64,000 nucleotides of DNA. It comes from Aliivibrio fischeri. Its GTDB lineage: Bacteria; Pseudomonadota; Gammaproteobacteria; Enterobacterales; Vibrionaceae. This document shows, piece after piece, positions 27,407-35,820 of the stretch; the stretch's first letter is position 1; every line of letters starts with the position of its first letter. The notes under the pieces are model-generated. The model was not told the origin of the DNA. It saw only the letters and a list, made by a program, of their open reading frames with translations, and ran no database searches. The translations under genes and the position numbers were made by a program. The stretch lies in the NCBI GenBank assembly GCA_038993745.2, contig CP160630.1, positions 186,001-250,000 of the forward strand. The letters are read 5' to 3'.

Positions 27407-28087
27407 CTAGCACTCGTCCATTTTATAACCCATACCGCGAACAGTATGAATTAGTGGGGTGTCGTAGGGTTTATCTATTTTAGAACGAAGTCGTTTTACC
27501 GCGACATCAATGACATTGGTATCACTATCAAAGTTCATGTCCCAAATCAGGGAGGCGATTGTTGTTCTTGATAATACTTCCCCTTGTTTACGCATAAATA
27601 ACTCAAGTAATGAAAACTCTTTTGCAGTAAGGGTAATATTATCTTGGTTTCTTGTGGCGGTTCGTTTTAACAGATCCAATTTTAAATCATGCAAAACTAA
27701 CTCATTTGATGATGGTTGCAAAATCACTGATTTTGCTCTGAGGGCATTTTCAACACGAGCTTTTAGTTCAGCAAAAGCAAAGGGTTTAATTAGGTAATCA
27801 TTTGCACCTAATTCAAACCCTTTCACTCTATCATCAATTTGATCTTTGGCGGTGAGCATAATGATTGGCGTATCATTTTCACAATTCCGTAGTGTTTGTA
27901 GAATTTGCCAACCATTTAGCTTAGGTAACATGACATCTAAGATGATTAAGTCGTACTGATTGGTGGTTGCGTTATATAAACCATCAGCACCATCTTGTGA
28001 TAGATCAACAGTATAACCTGACTCTGTTAATCCCTTTTTTAGGTACTCTCCTGTTTTTGTTTCATCTTCGATAATAAGTAGTTTCAT
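27407..28087 (-). CDS. OmpR-family response regulator, CusR type
   Basis: A 226-residue regulator: receiver domain with LIIEDE, phospho-acceptor Asp in LIILDVMLPKLNG, Thr in MLTAKD and Lys in LIKPF, then an OmpR winged helix ending HTVRGMGYKMDEC. I start it at 28087 (MKLLIIEDETKTGEYL); the frame extends 11 codons further upstream, but that is not family-like. It is paired with the kinase that follows and lies downstream of a DUF3316 gene in the same direction. Confidence 0.9.
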   Translation of the reverse strand: MKLLIIEDETKTGEYLKKGLTESGYTVDLSQDGADGLYNATTNQYDLIILDVMLPKLNGWQILQTLRNCENDTPIIMLTAKDQIDDRVKGFELGANDYLIKPFAFAELKARVENALRAKSVILQPSSNELVLHDLKLDLLKRTATRNQDNITLTAKEFSLLELFMRKQGEVLSRTTIASLIWDMNFDSDTNVIDVAVKRLRSKIDKPYDTPLIHTVRGMGYKMDEC

Positions 28088-28190
28088 ATCATTACTTCTT
28101 TCTGCATGGAGAATAATCAATGGTTATCAATACAATATAGACGTATCGTTCTTAGATGACACGTTGATTTAAAGAAAATAACATAAAAAA

Positions 28191-28571
28191 TTAGTCATTT
28201 GAGTTGCGTTCTAGATAATGATAATTTGCATGAATTAATCCAGTGTATTGTATTTGTCCTTGCATGTTCATTGTTTCTTGAACGGTAATATAACTATCGT
28301 CATCTAAGCCAATACTTTGCGTTGTTGTTGATTCAAATGATGCGACTTTTAGTGCTTTTTTCAGTTCTTTCGGTGTACTTTCATCTAATTGATTTAATTT
28401 AGTTAACGCTTGATTATAAGCCGCTTGTTTTGTTGATACGCTATCAGTGTGAATTACAGTACTGTTACTTTTACTAATGTAGTTACCGCTTGTGATTACT
28501 GGGTTTGCCATTGCGCTTGAGCTTGCAACAATAATTAGAGTAGTTAAAGCAAGTGATTTGAATGATTTCAT
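28191..28571 (-). CDS. DUF3316-like exported protein
   Basis: A 126-residue protein with a signal peptide (MKSFKSLALTTLIIVASSSAMA) and a small mature domain, from NPVITSGNYISKS to IHANYHYLERN. It matches the DUF3316 family found mainly in Vibrio, assigned from memory; function unknown. ATG at 28571 follows GGAGTC; an upstream in-frame extension lacks signal character. It lies between two two-component systems, divergent from the Cpx-type pair, so regulation by one of them is plausible. Confidence 0.7.
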   Translation of the reverse strand: MKSFKSLALTTLIIVASSSAMANPVITSGNYISKSNSTVIHTDSVSTKQAAYNQALTKLNQLDESTPKELKKALKVASFESTTTQSIGLDDDSYITVQETMNMQGQIQYTGLIHANYHYLERNSND

Positions 28572-28650
28572 AATAGACTCCTTAATGAGCTTTTCTTGTT
28601 TAAGTAGGTTCATCATAATCAAGTGATGGTGACAACAAAGGGTCTATTGA

Positions 28651-28666
28651 ATGACATTTTTGTCAT
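28651..28666. promoter_or_regulatory. Palindrome ATGACA-TTTT-TGTCAT, possible operator
   Basis: Perfect 6-bp arms with 4-base spacer in the divergent promoter between the DUF3316 gene and the Cpx-type regulator. Confidence 0.35.
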
Positions 28667-28765
28667 CTTTATTTTTGTGTTGTGTCGCTTAATTCAATTC
28701 ACTATTGCACTCTTAATTACTGACGAATAGAATGCGAACGATTTTCATTTTAATGGTAAGTAAAC

Positions 28766-29431
28766 GTGTCCCGTATTTTAGTTGTTGATGACGACATTGA
28801 GCTATGCAATTTGTTGCAAGAAGTATTACAAGATGAAGGCTATGATGTCGATTGCGTACATTGTGGCGAAAGTGCTCTGGAATTTATTCAAACGCACTCT
28901 ATAGATCTCGTTTTGCTTGATGTAATGTTACCAAAGCTAGATGGTTACCAAGTGGCTCGACGTATATGTCAGCGTTTTGCTACTCCTATCCTTATGCTTA
29001 CGGCCTTAGGCGATGAAGCGTCTATGCTTGATGGATTGCAAGCGGGGGCGGATCATTTCATTGCAAAACCTTTTAATGTGCCAGAACTACTTGCAAGGAT
29101 CACTGCGATTTTACGTCGTGTAGGGCTTGAACGTCAGCGTCAAAGCTATGTAGGTGCAACGGAAGATTTAGCTGAACAATTTTTACGTCTACCTTTAACT
29201 GAAACGGAATCAGAATTACTGCAATACTTAATTAAAAATACGGACGTTGTTGTATCTAAAGCCGATTTACAAACCAATATTTTGAAAAAAGAGTTATGTC
29301 CATTTGACCGTAATTTGGATATGCATATTAGTAATATCCGCCGTAAATTATTGCAATCAGGCTTATCAAAGCAGCATATTAAAACGGTTCGTGGGCGTGG
29401 TTATAGTTTTATTAAAGTGGTTAATGGATAG
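28766..29431 (+). CDS. OmpR-family response regulator, CpxR type
   Basis: A 221-residue regulator starting at GTG. Receiver motifs are ILVVDDD, LVLLDVMLPKLDG (phospho-Asp), MLTALGD and IAKPFN, followed by a winged-helix domain ending IKTVRGRGYSFIKV. The sequence is of the CpxR/RstA branch (PILMLTALGDEASMLDGLQAGADHF). GGTAAG upstream serves as ribosome site. The kinase starts 5 bases downstream. No cpxP is adjacent, so this may be a Cpx paralogue rather than the envelope-stress system itself. Confidence 0.88.
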   Translation: MSRILVVDDDIELCNLLQEVLQDEGYDVDCVHCGESALEFIQTHSIDLVLLDVMLPKLDGYQVARRICQRFATPILMLTALGDEASMLDGLQAGADHFIAKPFNVPELLARITAILRRVGLERQRQSYVGATEDLAEQFLRLPLTETESELLQYLIKNTDVVVSKADLQTNILKKELCPFDRNLDMHISNIRRKLLQSGLSKQHIKTVRGRGYSFIKVVNG

Positions 29432-29436
29432 GGGGA

Positions 29437-30825
29437 ATGACGTTGCTTCGATGGTTTGAGTCGTGTCCCTCTTTTATTTGCAAATATAAAAATGGCCTAG
29501 CATTTCGTTTATTTAGTGCTTTTGCTGTGAGTTTATTTTTAATTATCTCTTTGCAGAGCTTGGCCGAAATTGCGTTGATGAAATCTATGCTCCGTATTCC
29601 TAGCTCTATTCAGACTAAGATGTTGGATTTGGCCGAGCAGGCAAATATCTTGATCGAAGAAGGGGATATGGATGAGTTAGCGGATTGGGCGAGTGCACAA
29701 GAGTACTATTTATTTGTTTTGGACCAAAATAACCGCCCAATTACACACCGCGATATGCATCCTCATTTTGAGTTTAAACTGAAATTTTTACGCCCTTTAA
29801 ATACGCAATTGGATAATGAAGTTAATCAACCCATTATTGGTATTCCATTAGAAAACGGGTTAACTATTGTGATTCAAATGCCGTATCAATATCACCCAGC
29901 TAATAATTTTCCTCTTTATTTTGGGATTATTAAGTTAGTTATTTCTGTATTGATATTAGGGTTATTCTCTTGGGTTATTGCACGATATTTACAGCGACCT
30001 TTAGATAAGTTGAGAGAGGTTAGTCATAAGCTTGCTCAAGGTGATTTTGATGTAAAGGTGAGTGACGAAATTGGAAATTCGGTTCGAGAGTTCAGTGAAT
30101 TAGCTCATGATTTTGATAACATGACGCATGAAATTCACTCGCTAGCAGAAAAGCAACAGCGACTTATTCGTGATGTTTCGCATGAGTTAAGAACCCCATT
30201 AGCTCGGCATAATCTTGCGCTTCATTTATTAAAAAAGAAGGTCGATCCTGATTATATTCACTTAGTTAAGCGTTTGGAAAATGAATCTAATGAGATGAAT
30301 GATTTAGTTGGAGAAATCTTAGAATTTAGTCGATTAGAGAATTCTCGCTATAACACTAAGTTAGAGCCTGTATTACTTGAAAGCTGTATCTCCGCACAAG
30401 TGATTCAAAGCCGCATGGATTTAAGACCGACACAATGTTTGGATTTTATCTGCTCTAAAGAAGCTCCAGTTGTTCATGCTGAACCTCGCTTAGTAACTCG
30501 AGTGGTTAAAAACTTAATCACCAATGCGATTAAGTACGCTGGCGATAATGCATATATTCAAGTGGTTATCACAGAGTATCGAAGCCGTGAGAAAAACCAT
30601 GTGGCAATTATTGTTGAAGATAATGGTCCGGGCATACCAGAAGATCAGCTCTTAAATATATTCTCACCCTTTACACGTTTAGAGTCGGCAAGAGATAAGC
30701 AATCAGGCGGTTATGGACTCGGTTTGGCTATTGTAAAAGAATCGATGTTTGTTATGAAAGGAAGTGTTGTTGCTGATAATCGTAAAGAAGGTGGATTAAG
30801 AGTGATGTTGTTGTTTCCAGTTTAA
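29437..30825 (+). CDS. Sensor histidine kinase, CpxA type
   Basis: A 462-residue kinase: membrane segment (LFSAFAVSLFLIISLQSLAEI), periplasmic region ~55-155, second membrane segment (LYFGIIKLVISVLILGLFSWV), HAMP, HisKA (RLIRDVSHELRTPLARHNL), HATPase (NLITNAIKYA, VEDNGPGIP, GYGLGLAIVKE). It phosphorylates the regulator just upstream. The periplasmic signal is unknown. A terminator follows at 30852, separating it from the motor-like operon. Confidence 0.88.
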   Translation: MTLLRWFESCPSFICKYKNGLAFRLFSAFAVSLFLIISLQSLAEIALMKSMLRIPSSIQTKMLDLAEQANILIEEGDMDELADWASAQEYYLFVLDQNNRPITHRDMHPHFEFKLKFLRPLNTQLDNEVNQPIIGIPLENGLTIVIQMPYQYHPANNFPLYFGIIKLVISVLILGLFSWVIARYLQRPLDKLREVSHKLAQGDFDVKVSDEIGNSVREFSELAHDFDNMTHEIHSLAEKQQRLIRDVSHELRTPLARHNLALHLLKKKVDPDYIHLVKRLENESNEMNDLVGEILEFSRLENSRYNTKLEPVLLESCISAQVIQSRMDLRPTQCLDFICSKEAPVVHAEPRLVTRVVKNLITNAIKYAGDNAYIQVVITEYRSREKNHVAIIVEDNGPGIPEDQLLNIFSPFTRLESARDKQSGGYGLGLAIVKESMFVMKGSVVADNRKEGGLRVMLLFPV

Positions 30826-30851
30826 AATACAATAACTTTAGTGTTAATAAT

Positions 30852-30888
30852 AAAGGCTAATTCTATAAAATTTAGGATTAGCCTTTTT
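30852..30888 (+). terminator. Terminator after the CpxA-type kinase gene
   Basis: AAAGGCTAAT...ATTAGCCTTT long stem (with inner CTA/TAG pairing) followed by TTTT. Confidence 0.85.
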
Positions 30889-30992
30889 TGTTATATATAT
30901 TCATAAAACATATTAAATAAATATATTTCACTGATATCGAATATTATTTTGTTATTGATTTCATAAGAGGGTTTTCATGATGGTTATGCTAG

Positions 30993-31020
30993 TTGTTGCA
31001 TTTAAAACTTAATGTATACT
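30993..31020 (+). promoter_or_regulatory. Candidate sigma-70 promoter of the motor-like operon
   Basis: TTGTTG (30993-30998), 16-base spacer, TATACT (31015-31020), about 40 bases before the first gene. It is the best match in the gap after the upstream terminator. Confidence 0.4.
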
Positions 31021-31060
31021 GCGCCGGATTATTTGGCTAGTGTATATTTTAGGTAAAATT

Positions 31061-31110
31061 TTGTTTAATAAATTATTAATTATCTTATGCGGTGTTATTT
31101 TTGTAATATG
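31061..31110 (+). other. Signal-peptide-like coding stretch one frame away from the downstream gene
   Basis: From TTG at 31061, with AGG at 31051-31053 as ribosome site, the frame reads (M)FNKLLIILCGVIFV, a good signal-peptide core. It then leaves the frame of the outer-membrane protein gene. One extra base in the T5 run at 31098-31102 would give an ILCGVIF...NMAVA-SS signal peptide with an AxA cleavage site joined to the mature protein. Confidence 0.5.
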
Positions 31111-32091
31111 GCAGTGGCGTCTTCTAATATAAAGACATCATCAGAGCTTTCATTATCAACTTCTTCTATTTATGACTTTTTGGAACGTGATGAATCTTGG
31201 TTTGCGATTAAAGATATTGCAGAGAAGAAAAACATTAACTCTGTAACTATCTACTTTCAAGGAAAGATTGATAATAACGTAACTCAAAGTCAAGTTGATG
31301 ATATCAATGTGTTATTAACAACAAAGATGCAAGAATCAGGCTTATTGGTTCGTGATTGTCTTGAGTGTAATAAGACTCGACTTCATTTAACTAAAACCTC
31401 TATTAAATATCAACGTGGACTTGAAAGTAATAAAGAGTTGCGTTTACTGGGTCAAGAAATTCAATCTGACGCATTTTTAATGTGGCGAATGGGTTTAAGT
31501 GATTCCTCTCAAAATATTACTCTTTCTTTAGTTCAGGCCGAAAATAATGAAACGATTTGGGCTGATGGTTATTTAATGACTAAAAAAGAAGAAGAAATTA
31601 AGAAGGAATTAAATCCACATCAGTTTGGTTTCGCTATGAGCTATATTGATTTAAGTGGTGATGCCAAAGTTAATGGAGAAAGTCATGGTGCTTTTAGTAA
31701 CGTAACTGATTTTAGTCTTCGTTATTACACTCGTCATTTACCTAATGAACGTTTGCATTTTGCTGTTATTGCAAATTACTTTCAAAATACGGATAGAAAT
31801 AACTTATTCAATGTTGAAGGTGGTGGTATTGAAGGGCGTGTTTTATACACTTTAACTCCTTCTTGGCCGTCTCCGAGTTTATATATTGGTGCTGGTTCTC
31901 AATTCGTTGAAGGAAAGAACAGTTTCGCGATGCGTTCAGGTGTTGAATTTGCCTATATGAAGCATGGTTTTTTTGATATCGGTGTCGCTTATATTGAGAA
32001 GAATACTTATAAGAGTATGCACCAAGGCGATGTTGTGACTGGCAAGTTTGGTGGTGCGGCTGTTGATTTTACTATTGGTTTTCGTTTCTAA
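31087..32091 (+). CDS. FlgO-like / beta-barrel outer-membrane protein of the motor-like operon
   Basis: A 334-residue frame, first of five tightly linked genes. Residues ~40-160 resemble the FlgO/CsgG-type periplasmic fold: VTIYFQGKIDN, LLTTKMQESGLLVRD, RLLGQEIQSDAFLMWRMGL, ITLSLVQAENNETIWADGY. Residues ~175-334 look like an eight-stranded beta-barrel (alternating strands, FAMSYIDLSGDAKV, LHFAVIANYFQN, terminal DFTIGFRF). In Vibrio, FlgO is an outer-membrane-associated flagellar protein, so a docking role for the inner-membrane motor proteins is inferred. ATG 31087 gives no proper signal peptide; the expected one lies upstream in another frame (see separate entry). Similarity to FlgO is by eye and should be treated as tentative. 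Confidence 0.6.
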   Translation: MRCYFCNMAVASSNIKTSSELSLSTSSIYDFLERDESWFAIKDIAEKKNINSVTIYFQGKIDNNVTQSQVDDINVLLTTKMQESGLLVRDCLECNKTRLHLTKTSIKYQRGLESNKELRLLGQEIQSDAFLMWRMGLSDSSQNITLSLVQAENNETIWADGYLMTKKEEEIKKELNPHQFGFAMSYIDLSGDAKVNGESHGAFSNVTDFSLRYYTRHLPNERLHFAVIANYFQNTDRNNLFNVEGGGIEGRVLYTLTPSWPSPSLYIGAGSQFVEGKNSFAMRSGVEFAYMKHGFFDIGVAYIEKNTYKSMHQGDVVTGKFGGAAVDFTIGFRF

Positions 32092-32100
32092 GGGGCTGTT

Positions 32101-32643
32101 ATGAAAAAGCGTATTTTATTTGTTTCAGCCATTGCGGTTCAATGCATGATGACGTCAATGGCATCGGCTAGTGATGTTACATCTCAGCAAACCGCAGAGA
32201 ATATTCCTTTTGAAAAGAATCAATTATCTATTCGATTGAATGGAGAACAGTATCGTTCGGCATTTCAAATTGACTTGTCTGATCCTAACTTGATTTTGAC
32301 CATTGATACTGACCTTATCCCTGAGGAAGATATTAATGCATTGCTACCTGAATTAAATGATTCAGAAGAAGCTCAAGTTTCAGCATTTAATGAGCCTAAA
32401 TCATTAGCTTTACGTATAGAAGCAAAAGAAAAAGCGGCTAATGGTGATTTTGTAGGGGCCCTTGCCTTATTAAATGAAGCTGAAGCGCTAACAGAAAACC
32501 CTGCAAAAGTACTGTCAATGAAAGGTAGTGTTCACTATAAGCTGAACCAAGTTGAATTGGCGATAGTGTCATGGAAAAAAGCATTAGAACTTGATCCGTC
32601 ACTTACAGAAGTCTCTGACATTATTCAATGGTTGGAAAAATAA
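32101..32643 (+). CDS. Periplasmic TPR protein of the motor-like operon
   Basis: A 180-residue protein with a signal peptide (MKKRILFVSAIAVQCMMTSMASA) and two or three TPR helices in the C-terminal half (AANGDFVGALALLNEAEAL, AKVLSMKGSVHYKLNQ, LAIVSWKKALELDPS). The middle part (residues ~35-95) is acidic and unrecognised. It starts 10 bases after the outer-membrane protein and ends 3 bases before the FliF-FliG-like gene. By position it may be a periplasmic adaptor between outer-membrane protein and rotor or stator. That is inference only. Confidence 0.7.
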   Translation: MKKRILFVSAIAVQCMMTSMASASDVTSQQTAENIPFEKNQLSIRLNGEQYRSAFQIDLSDPNLILTIDTDLIPEEDINALLPELNDSEEAQVSAFNEPKSLALRIEAKEKAANGDFVGALALLNEAEALTENPAKVLSMKGSVHYKLNQVELAIVSWKKALELDPSLTEVSDIIQWLEK

Positions 32644-32645
32644 GA

Positions 32646-34367
32646 ATGAAATCGTGTATTCGTTTTGTATGCATTAGCTTTTTATTTATTACCTCAATTG
32701 TATTCGCGCAAACGTCGTTGCAGTTGGACCAAATGTCTTTTACTGCGGAATTAGAGCAACGACTTAATAGCGATATTGAACGAATTGCAGGTAAGAATAT
32801 ACATGTGCTTTCTATTCAGGCTGAGTTTATTCGTGAGAAGGTTGATGCTTCAACATCTAAGCCGTCAGTTGTTAAGCAACAGCCAGAAGTAAAAAACGTT
32901 ATTATTGATGATGCTCCTGAGCTTCCAGGCTTAGCAGGTATGTCTGCTTTCAATAATAATACTGTTGCAAAAGTGTCGACACCAAGTGAGGAAGTCGAGC
33001 CGCAAGAAGATGCGTTAGATAATGAACAAGCACCTAAAACGGAGAAAATGATCCGTTCTTTATCAACTACATTGTTATTAGATAATAGTGTGGATAAAGA
33101 TACAGAGTTGCTTATTCGCAATCTGTTACTTGAGAAGTTGGAATACAACCCAATGAGAGGGGATCGTCTTGAGATTATTCGGATGGATATGGCTCCTGTA
33201 TCAGAAATTACGGGATCATCTATCGCACACTATTGGTGGGTGTTGGTTTTATTATTACTATTATTAGTTATTGGTTACTTACTTGCACGTAATCGTAAAG
33301 TATCTACAAAAGAAGTGGGTGTTAATGAAGTAAGTTCATTGCCTCCAATGCCTGAGCAATTGTTAGATACGAAAAAAGGCGAACTGAAAGCGTGTCGACA
33401 ACAATTGGTTAAGTACAGTTTGAGTGAACCTCAAAAAGTAGATGCGGTACTTCGTCGTTTAAGTTTGAATGAACAAAATATCCCTATGTTCGCTTCTTGT
33501 TATCAGGAACTAGGGCGTTCGTTATTTACTTCAATGTTTCCTGCGTTAAATGAACATATTCCAGCGTATTTGAAGTATTTAGAAACGAACCCTGCTGATT
33601 ATGATCGCTTGGTAAGAGATCTAACGGATTTACAATATTTATTAGTTGATTCGGTTTCTTCTGAGCAATTTGAACATCGCAGTCGACCATTTTCGTTTTT
33701 AGATAAATTGAGTATTAATCAAATTCGTTGGGTATTAGATGATGAGCCATTGCGCATTAAAGCATTAGTCTTAAGCCAATTACCATCAGAAAGCTCAGCT
33801 AAGTTCTTATCAACGTTTACGGCTGAAGAACAAGCATTAATAGCAATAGAGATAGTTCAGTTTGATTCCATGCCAATGGCGACATTTGGTGAGATTGCCT
33901 CATCACTTGCTGCTAAAGCTCAGTCGGTGCCTGATTTTGAAACCGTAAGAACCGACGGTAATCAAATGTTGATGTCATTACTTGATGGAATGAATTTACG
34001 TCAGCAAAACGATTTGTTAGATCAGCTAAGAGTGTCTTCACCAGAAGCGTACTTAAATCTGCGTAAGGTGTACTACATTTTTGATGATGTGCTTAGAACG
34101 CCAACGGTCATTTTAAGCAACATATTACGCAGTATGAATCCTGAAATTGTAGCATTAGCGTTGATTAATTTAGATGATGAACAAGTCGCAGTCATTCTTT
34201 CAGGGTTTCCTGAACGTATGATTGAAATGATCAAAGCTGAAATGGTACGTTGTAAAGATGCGTCGCATGATGAGCAAAACTCAGCAAAACAGCAAGTTGT
34301 GATGTTAATGCGCCAAGCTATTGGAAATAAACAATTTACAATGAATGATTTGGAGTCTGTAGCATGA
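32646..34367 (+). CDS. FliF(RBM3)-transmembrane-FliG-like fusion protein
   Basis: A 573-residue protein. Residues 1-21 are a signal peptide (MKSCIRFVCISFLFITSIVFA). Residues ~32-67 (FTAELEQRLNSDIERIAGKN) and ~136-182 (SLSTTLLLDNSVDKD, YNPMRGDRLEIIRMDM) resemble the two halves of the FliF RBM3 domain, split by an acidic low-complexity loop as in the FliF beta-collar. A membrane helix follows (~195-214). The cytosolic part resembles FliG: middle domain SFLDKLSINQIRWVLDDEP and VLSQLPSESSAKFLSTFTAEEQ (~349-408), C-terminal domain YIFDDVLRTPTVILSNILRS and PEIVALALINLDDEQ to MLMRQAI (~477-558). FliF RBM1 and RBM2 are absent. MotA- and MotB-like genes follow with a 4-base overlap. It would form a ring carrying its own switch/torque domain. 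Homology is by eye. Confidence 0.75.
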   Translation: MKSCIRFVCISFLFITSIVFAQTSLQLDQMSFTAELEQRLNSDIERIAGKNIHVLSIQAEFIREKVDASTSKPSVVKQQPEVKNVIIDDAPELPGLAGMSAFNNNTVAKVSTPSEEVEPQEDALDNEQAPKTEKMIRSLSTTLLLDNSVDKDTELLIRNLLLEKLEYNPMRGDRLEIIRMDMAPVSEITGSSIAHYWWVLVLLLLLLVIGYLLARNRKVSTKEVGVNEVSSLPPMPEQLLDTKKGELKACRQQLVKYSLSEPQKVDAVLRRLSLNEQNIPMFASCYQELGRSLFTSMFPALNEHIPAYLKYLETNPADYDRLVRDLTDLQYLLVDSVSSEQFEHRSRPFSFLDKLSINQIRWVLDDEPLRIKALVLSQLPSESSAKFLSTFTAEEQALIAIEIVQFDSMPMATFGEIASSLAAKAQSVPDFETVRTDGNQMLMSLLDGMNLRQQNDLLDQLRVSSPEAYLNLRKVYYIFDDVLRTPTVILSNILRSMNPEIVALALINLDDEQVAVILSGFPERMIEMIKAEMVRCKDASHDEQNSAKQQVVMLMRQAIGNKQFTMNDLESVA

Positions 34368-35146
34368 TCTCATTCAGTACTATTACCGGCTTATTGATGG
34401 CATTTGGTGTATTAATTGGTGCAGTAACAATGAGTACCGATAAATACATGTTATTTGTGAGTTTATCGAGTTTTCTTATTGTGCTTGGTGGAACATTAAC
34501 TGCGGCGTTAATCAGTTATTCATACCCACTTATTTTGTCTTCGTTTAAAGGGGTACTTGTTAACTTGCTTGACGAGAAAAACGTGACGAAATTTAAGCAC
34601 GCATCAATCAAAAGAACAGTTGAATGGAATCAGATCTTTCGATCAAGCGGCATGTCGGGTTTAGAAAATTCGTTAAATGATAATGAAAAAAATGACCCAT
34701 TTATCCGTTTAGGAGTAGAACTTATCGGAACTGGTTATAAAGGTGAAGAGCTTAAAAAATTACTAGATGAAAGTAATCATAGTCAATATAAGCAAGAAAT
34801 GACGCAAGCTGAGGTTTTAAACTCAATGGGTACTTATGCACCTGGTTTTGGCATGATTGGTACATTGATTGGTTTGATCATTATGCTTGATAATTTAAAT
34901 GGTGATATGGCTGCTTTAGGTAATGGTTTAGCTGTTGCTTTATTGACGACTCTCTATGGTATTTTATTAGCTCAAGTGTTTTTCAAACCCGCAGCAATTC
35001 GTATTAGTCGCCGAGTAAATACCAATTTTGATAATCGTGAAATGCAAATTAATGCGTTTGTATTAATGACAGAAAAACGTCCTGATTTGTACTTACAAGA
35101 TTCAATGAATGTACATTTGCCGTTTAAGAAAAGGTTAGCGTCTTAA
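34364..35146 (+). CDS. MotA/PomA-like stator protein
   Basis: A 260-residue, four-helix membrane protein. TM1 is ITGLLMAFGVLIGAVTM, TM2 FVSLSSFLIVLGGTLTAALI, a charged cytosolic loop follows (residues ~70-150, including NDPFIRLGVELIGTGYKGEELKKLL), then TM3 APGFGMIGTLIGLIIML and TM4 LGNGLAVALLTTLYGILLAQVF. These are the signatures of MotA/PomA, and the length is that of PomA (~254). With the MotB-like partner it should form the 5:2 ion-driven unit that turns a FliG-type rotor. It overlaps the fusion gene by ATGA and abuts the MotB-like gene. Confidence 0.92.
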   Translation: MISFSTITGLLMAFGVLIGAVTMSTDKYMLFVSLSSFLIVLGGTLTAALISYSYPLILSSFKGVLVNLLDEKNVTKFKHASIKRTVEWNQIFRSSGMSGLENSLNDNEKNDPFIRLGVELIGTGYKGEELKKLLDESNHSQYKQEMTQAEVLNSMGTYAPGFGMIGTLIGLIIMLDNLNGDMAALGNGLAVALLTTLYGILLAQVFFKPAAIRISRRVNTNFDNREMQINAFVLMTEKRPDLYLQDSMNVHLPFKKRLAS

Positions 35147-35788
35147 ATGAATAGAACAAGACCCAAGGTTGAGTTGAAAGACGATAATGATTGGATGATG
35201 ACATACAGTGATGCCATCACATTATTATTGGCCTTTTTTGTTCTGATTGTTGCTGTTTCTCAAGTGAATGAAGGTAAGTTAGAAGAACTAAAAGATGGGT
35301 GGGGGAAAGTAGTTGATACTGCTAGCCATTTGCCTATGCAAGAGCTAACTGCCGATATTCAGGAGATAGTAGAGCAAAAGAATTTAGATTCTGTAGTGGT
35401 CACGGCTGTCACCGATGGTATACGAATTGATCTTAATAGTGAAAATTTGTACGACTCAGGTTCAGCATCTTTAAAGCCTGAAGGTAAAGCTCTTATTGCT
35501 GAATTTGCAGAAGCAATGAAAGAGGTAGATTTGAACGGTCGCTCTATTATCGTTGAAGGGCACAGTGATGATTTACCTATTCATACCAAACAGTTTGATA
35601 GTAACTGGGAGCTTTCTGGAGCAAGAGCTATAGAAGTGACTAAGCAATTGATCAAATTTAATGTAGATAAATCACAATTAAGAGCGGTGGCGTATGCGGA
35701 TGCACAACCTCGAGCGGATAAAGCGTTACCGATAGAACAACAGCGTCAATTAAATCGACGTGTTGTGATTTATATTAAAAGAAATTAA
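35147..35788 (+). CDS. MotB-like stator protein with OmpA-type peptidoglycan-binding domain
   Basis: A 213-residue protein. A single membrane helix follows DWMMTYSDAITLLLAFFVL, with the essential ion-carrying Asp at residue 22. Residues ~90-213 are an OmpA/MotB domain: LYDSGSASLKPEGKALI, IIVEGHSDDLPI, NWELSGARAIEVTKQLI and QLNRRVVIYIKR. It is about 100 residues shorter than typical MotB/PomB, the shortening being in the linker, and no clear plug helix is seen. It anchors the stator to the cell wall. It is last in the operon and followed by a terminator at 35821. Confidence 0.92.
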   Translation: MNRTRPKVELKDDNDWMMTYSDAITLLLAFFVLIVAVSQVNEGKLEELKDGWGKVVDTASHLPMQELTADIQEIVEQKNLDSVVVTAVTDGIRIDLNSENLYDSGSASLKPEGKALIAEFAEAMKEVDLNGRSIIVEGHSDDLPIHTKQFDSNWELSGARAIEVTKQLIKFNVDKSQLRAVAYADAQPRADKALPIEQQRQLNRRVVIYIKRN

Positions 35789-35820
35789 AACAACAATAGC
35801 TGGCTAGCTGTAAATAAAGC

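Noticed and set aside
34364..35788. Zorya-type phage defence, because MotA/MotB-like proteins occur outside a flagellar locus
   Set aside because: ZorA has a long cytosolic tail and Zorya carries ZorC/D or ZorE; here MotA has ordinary length and the partners are FliF-FliG-like and outer-membrane proteins.
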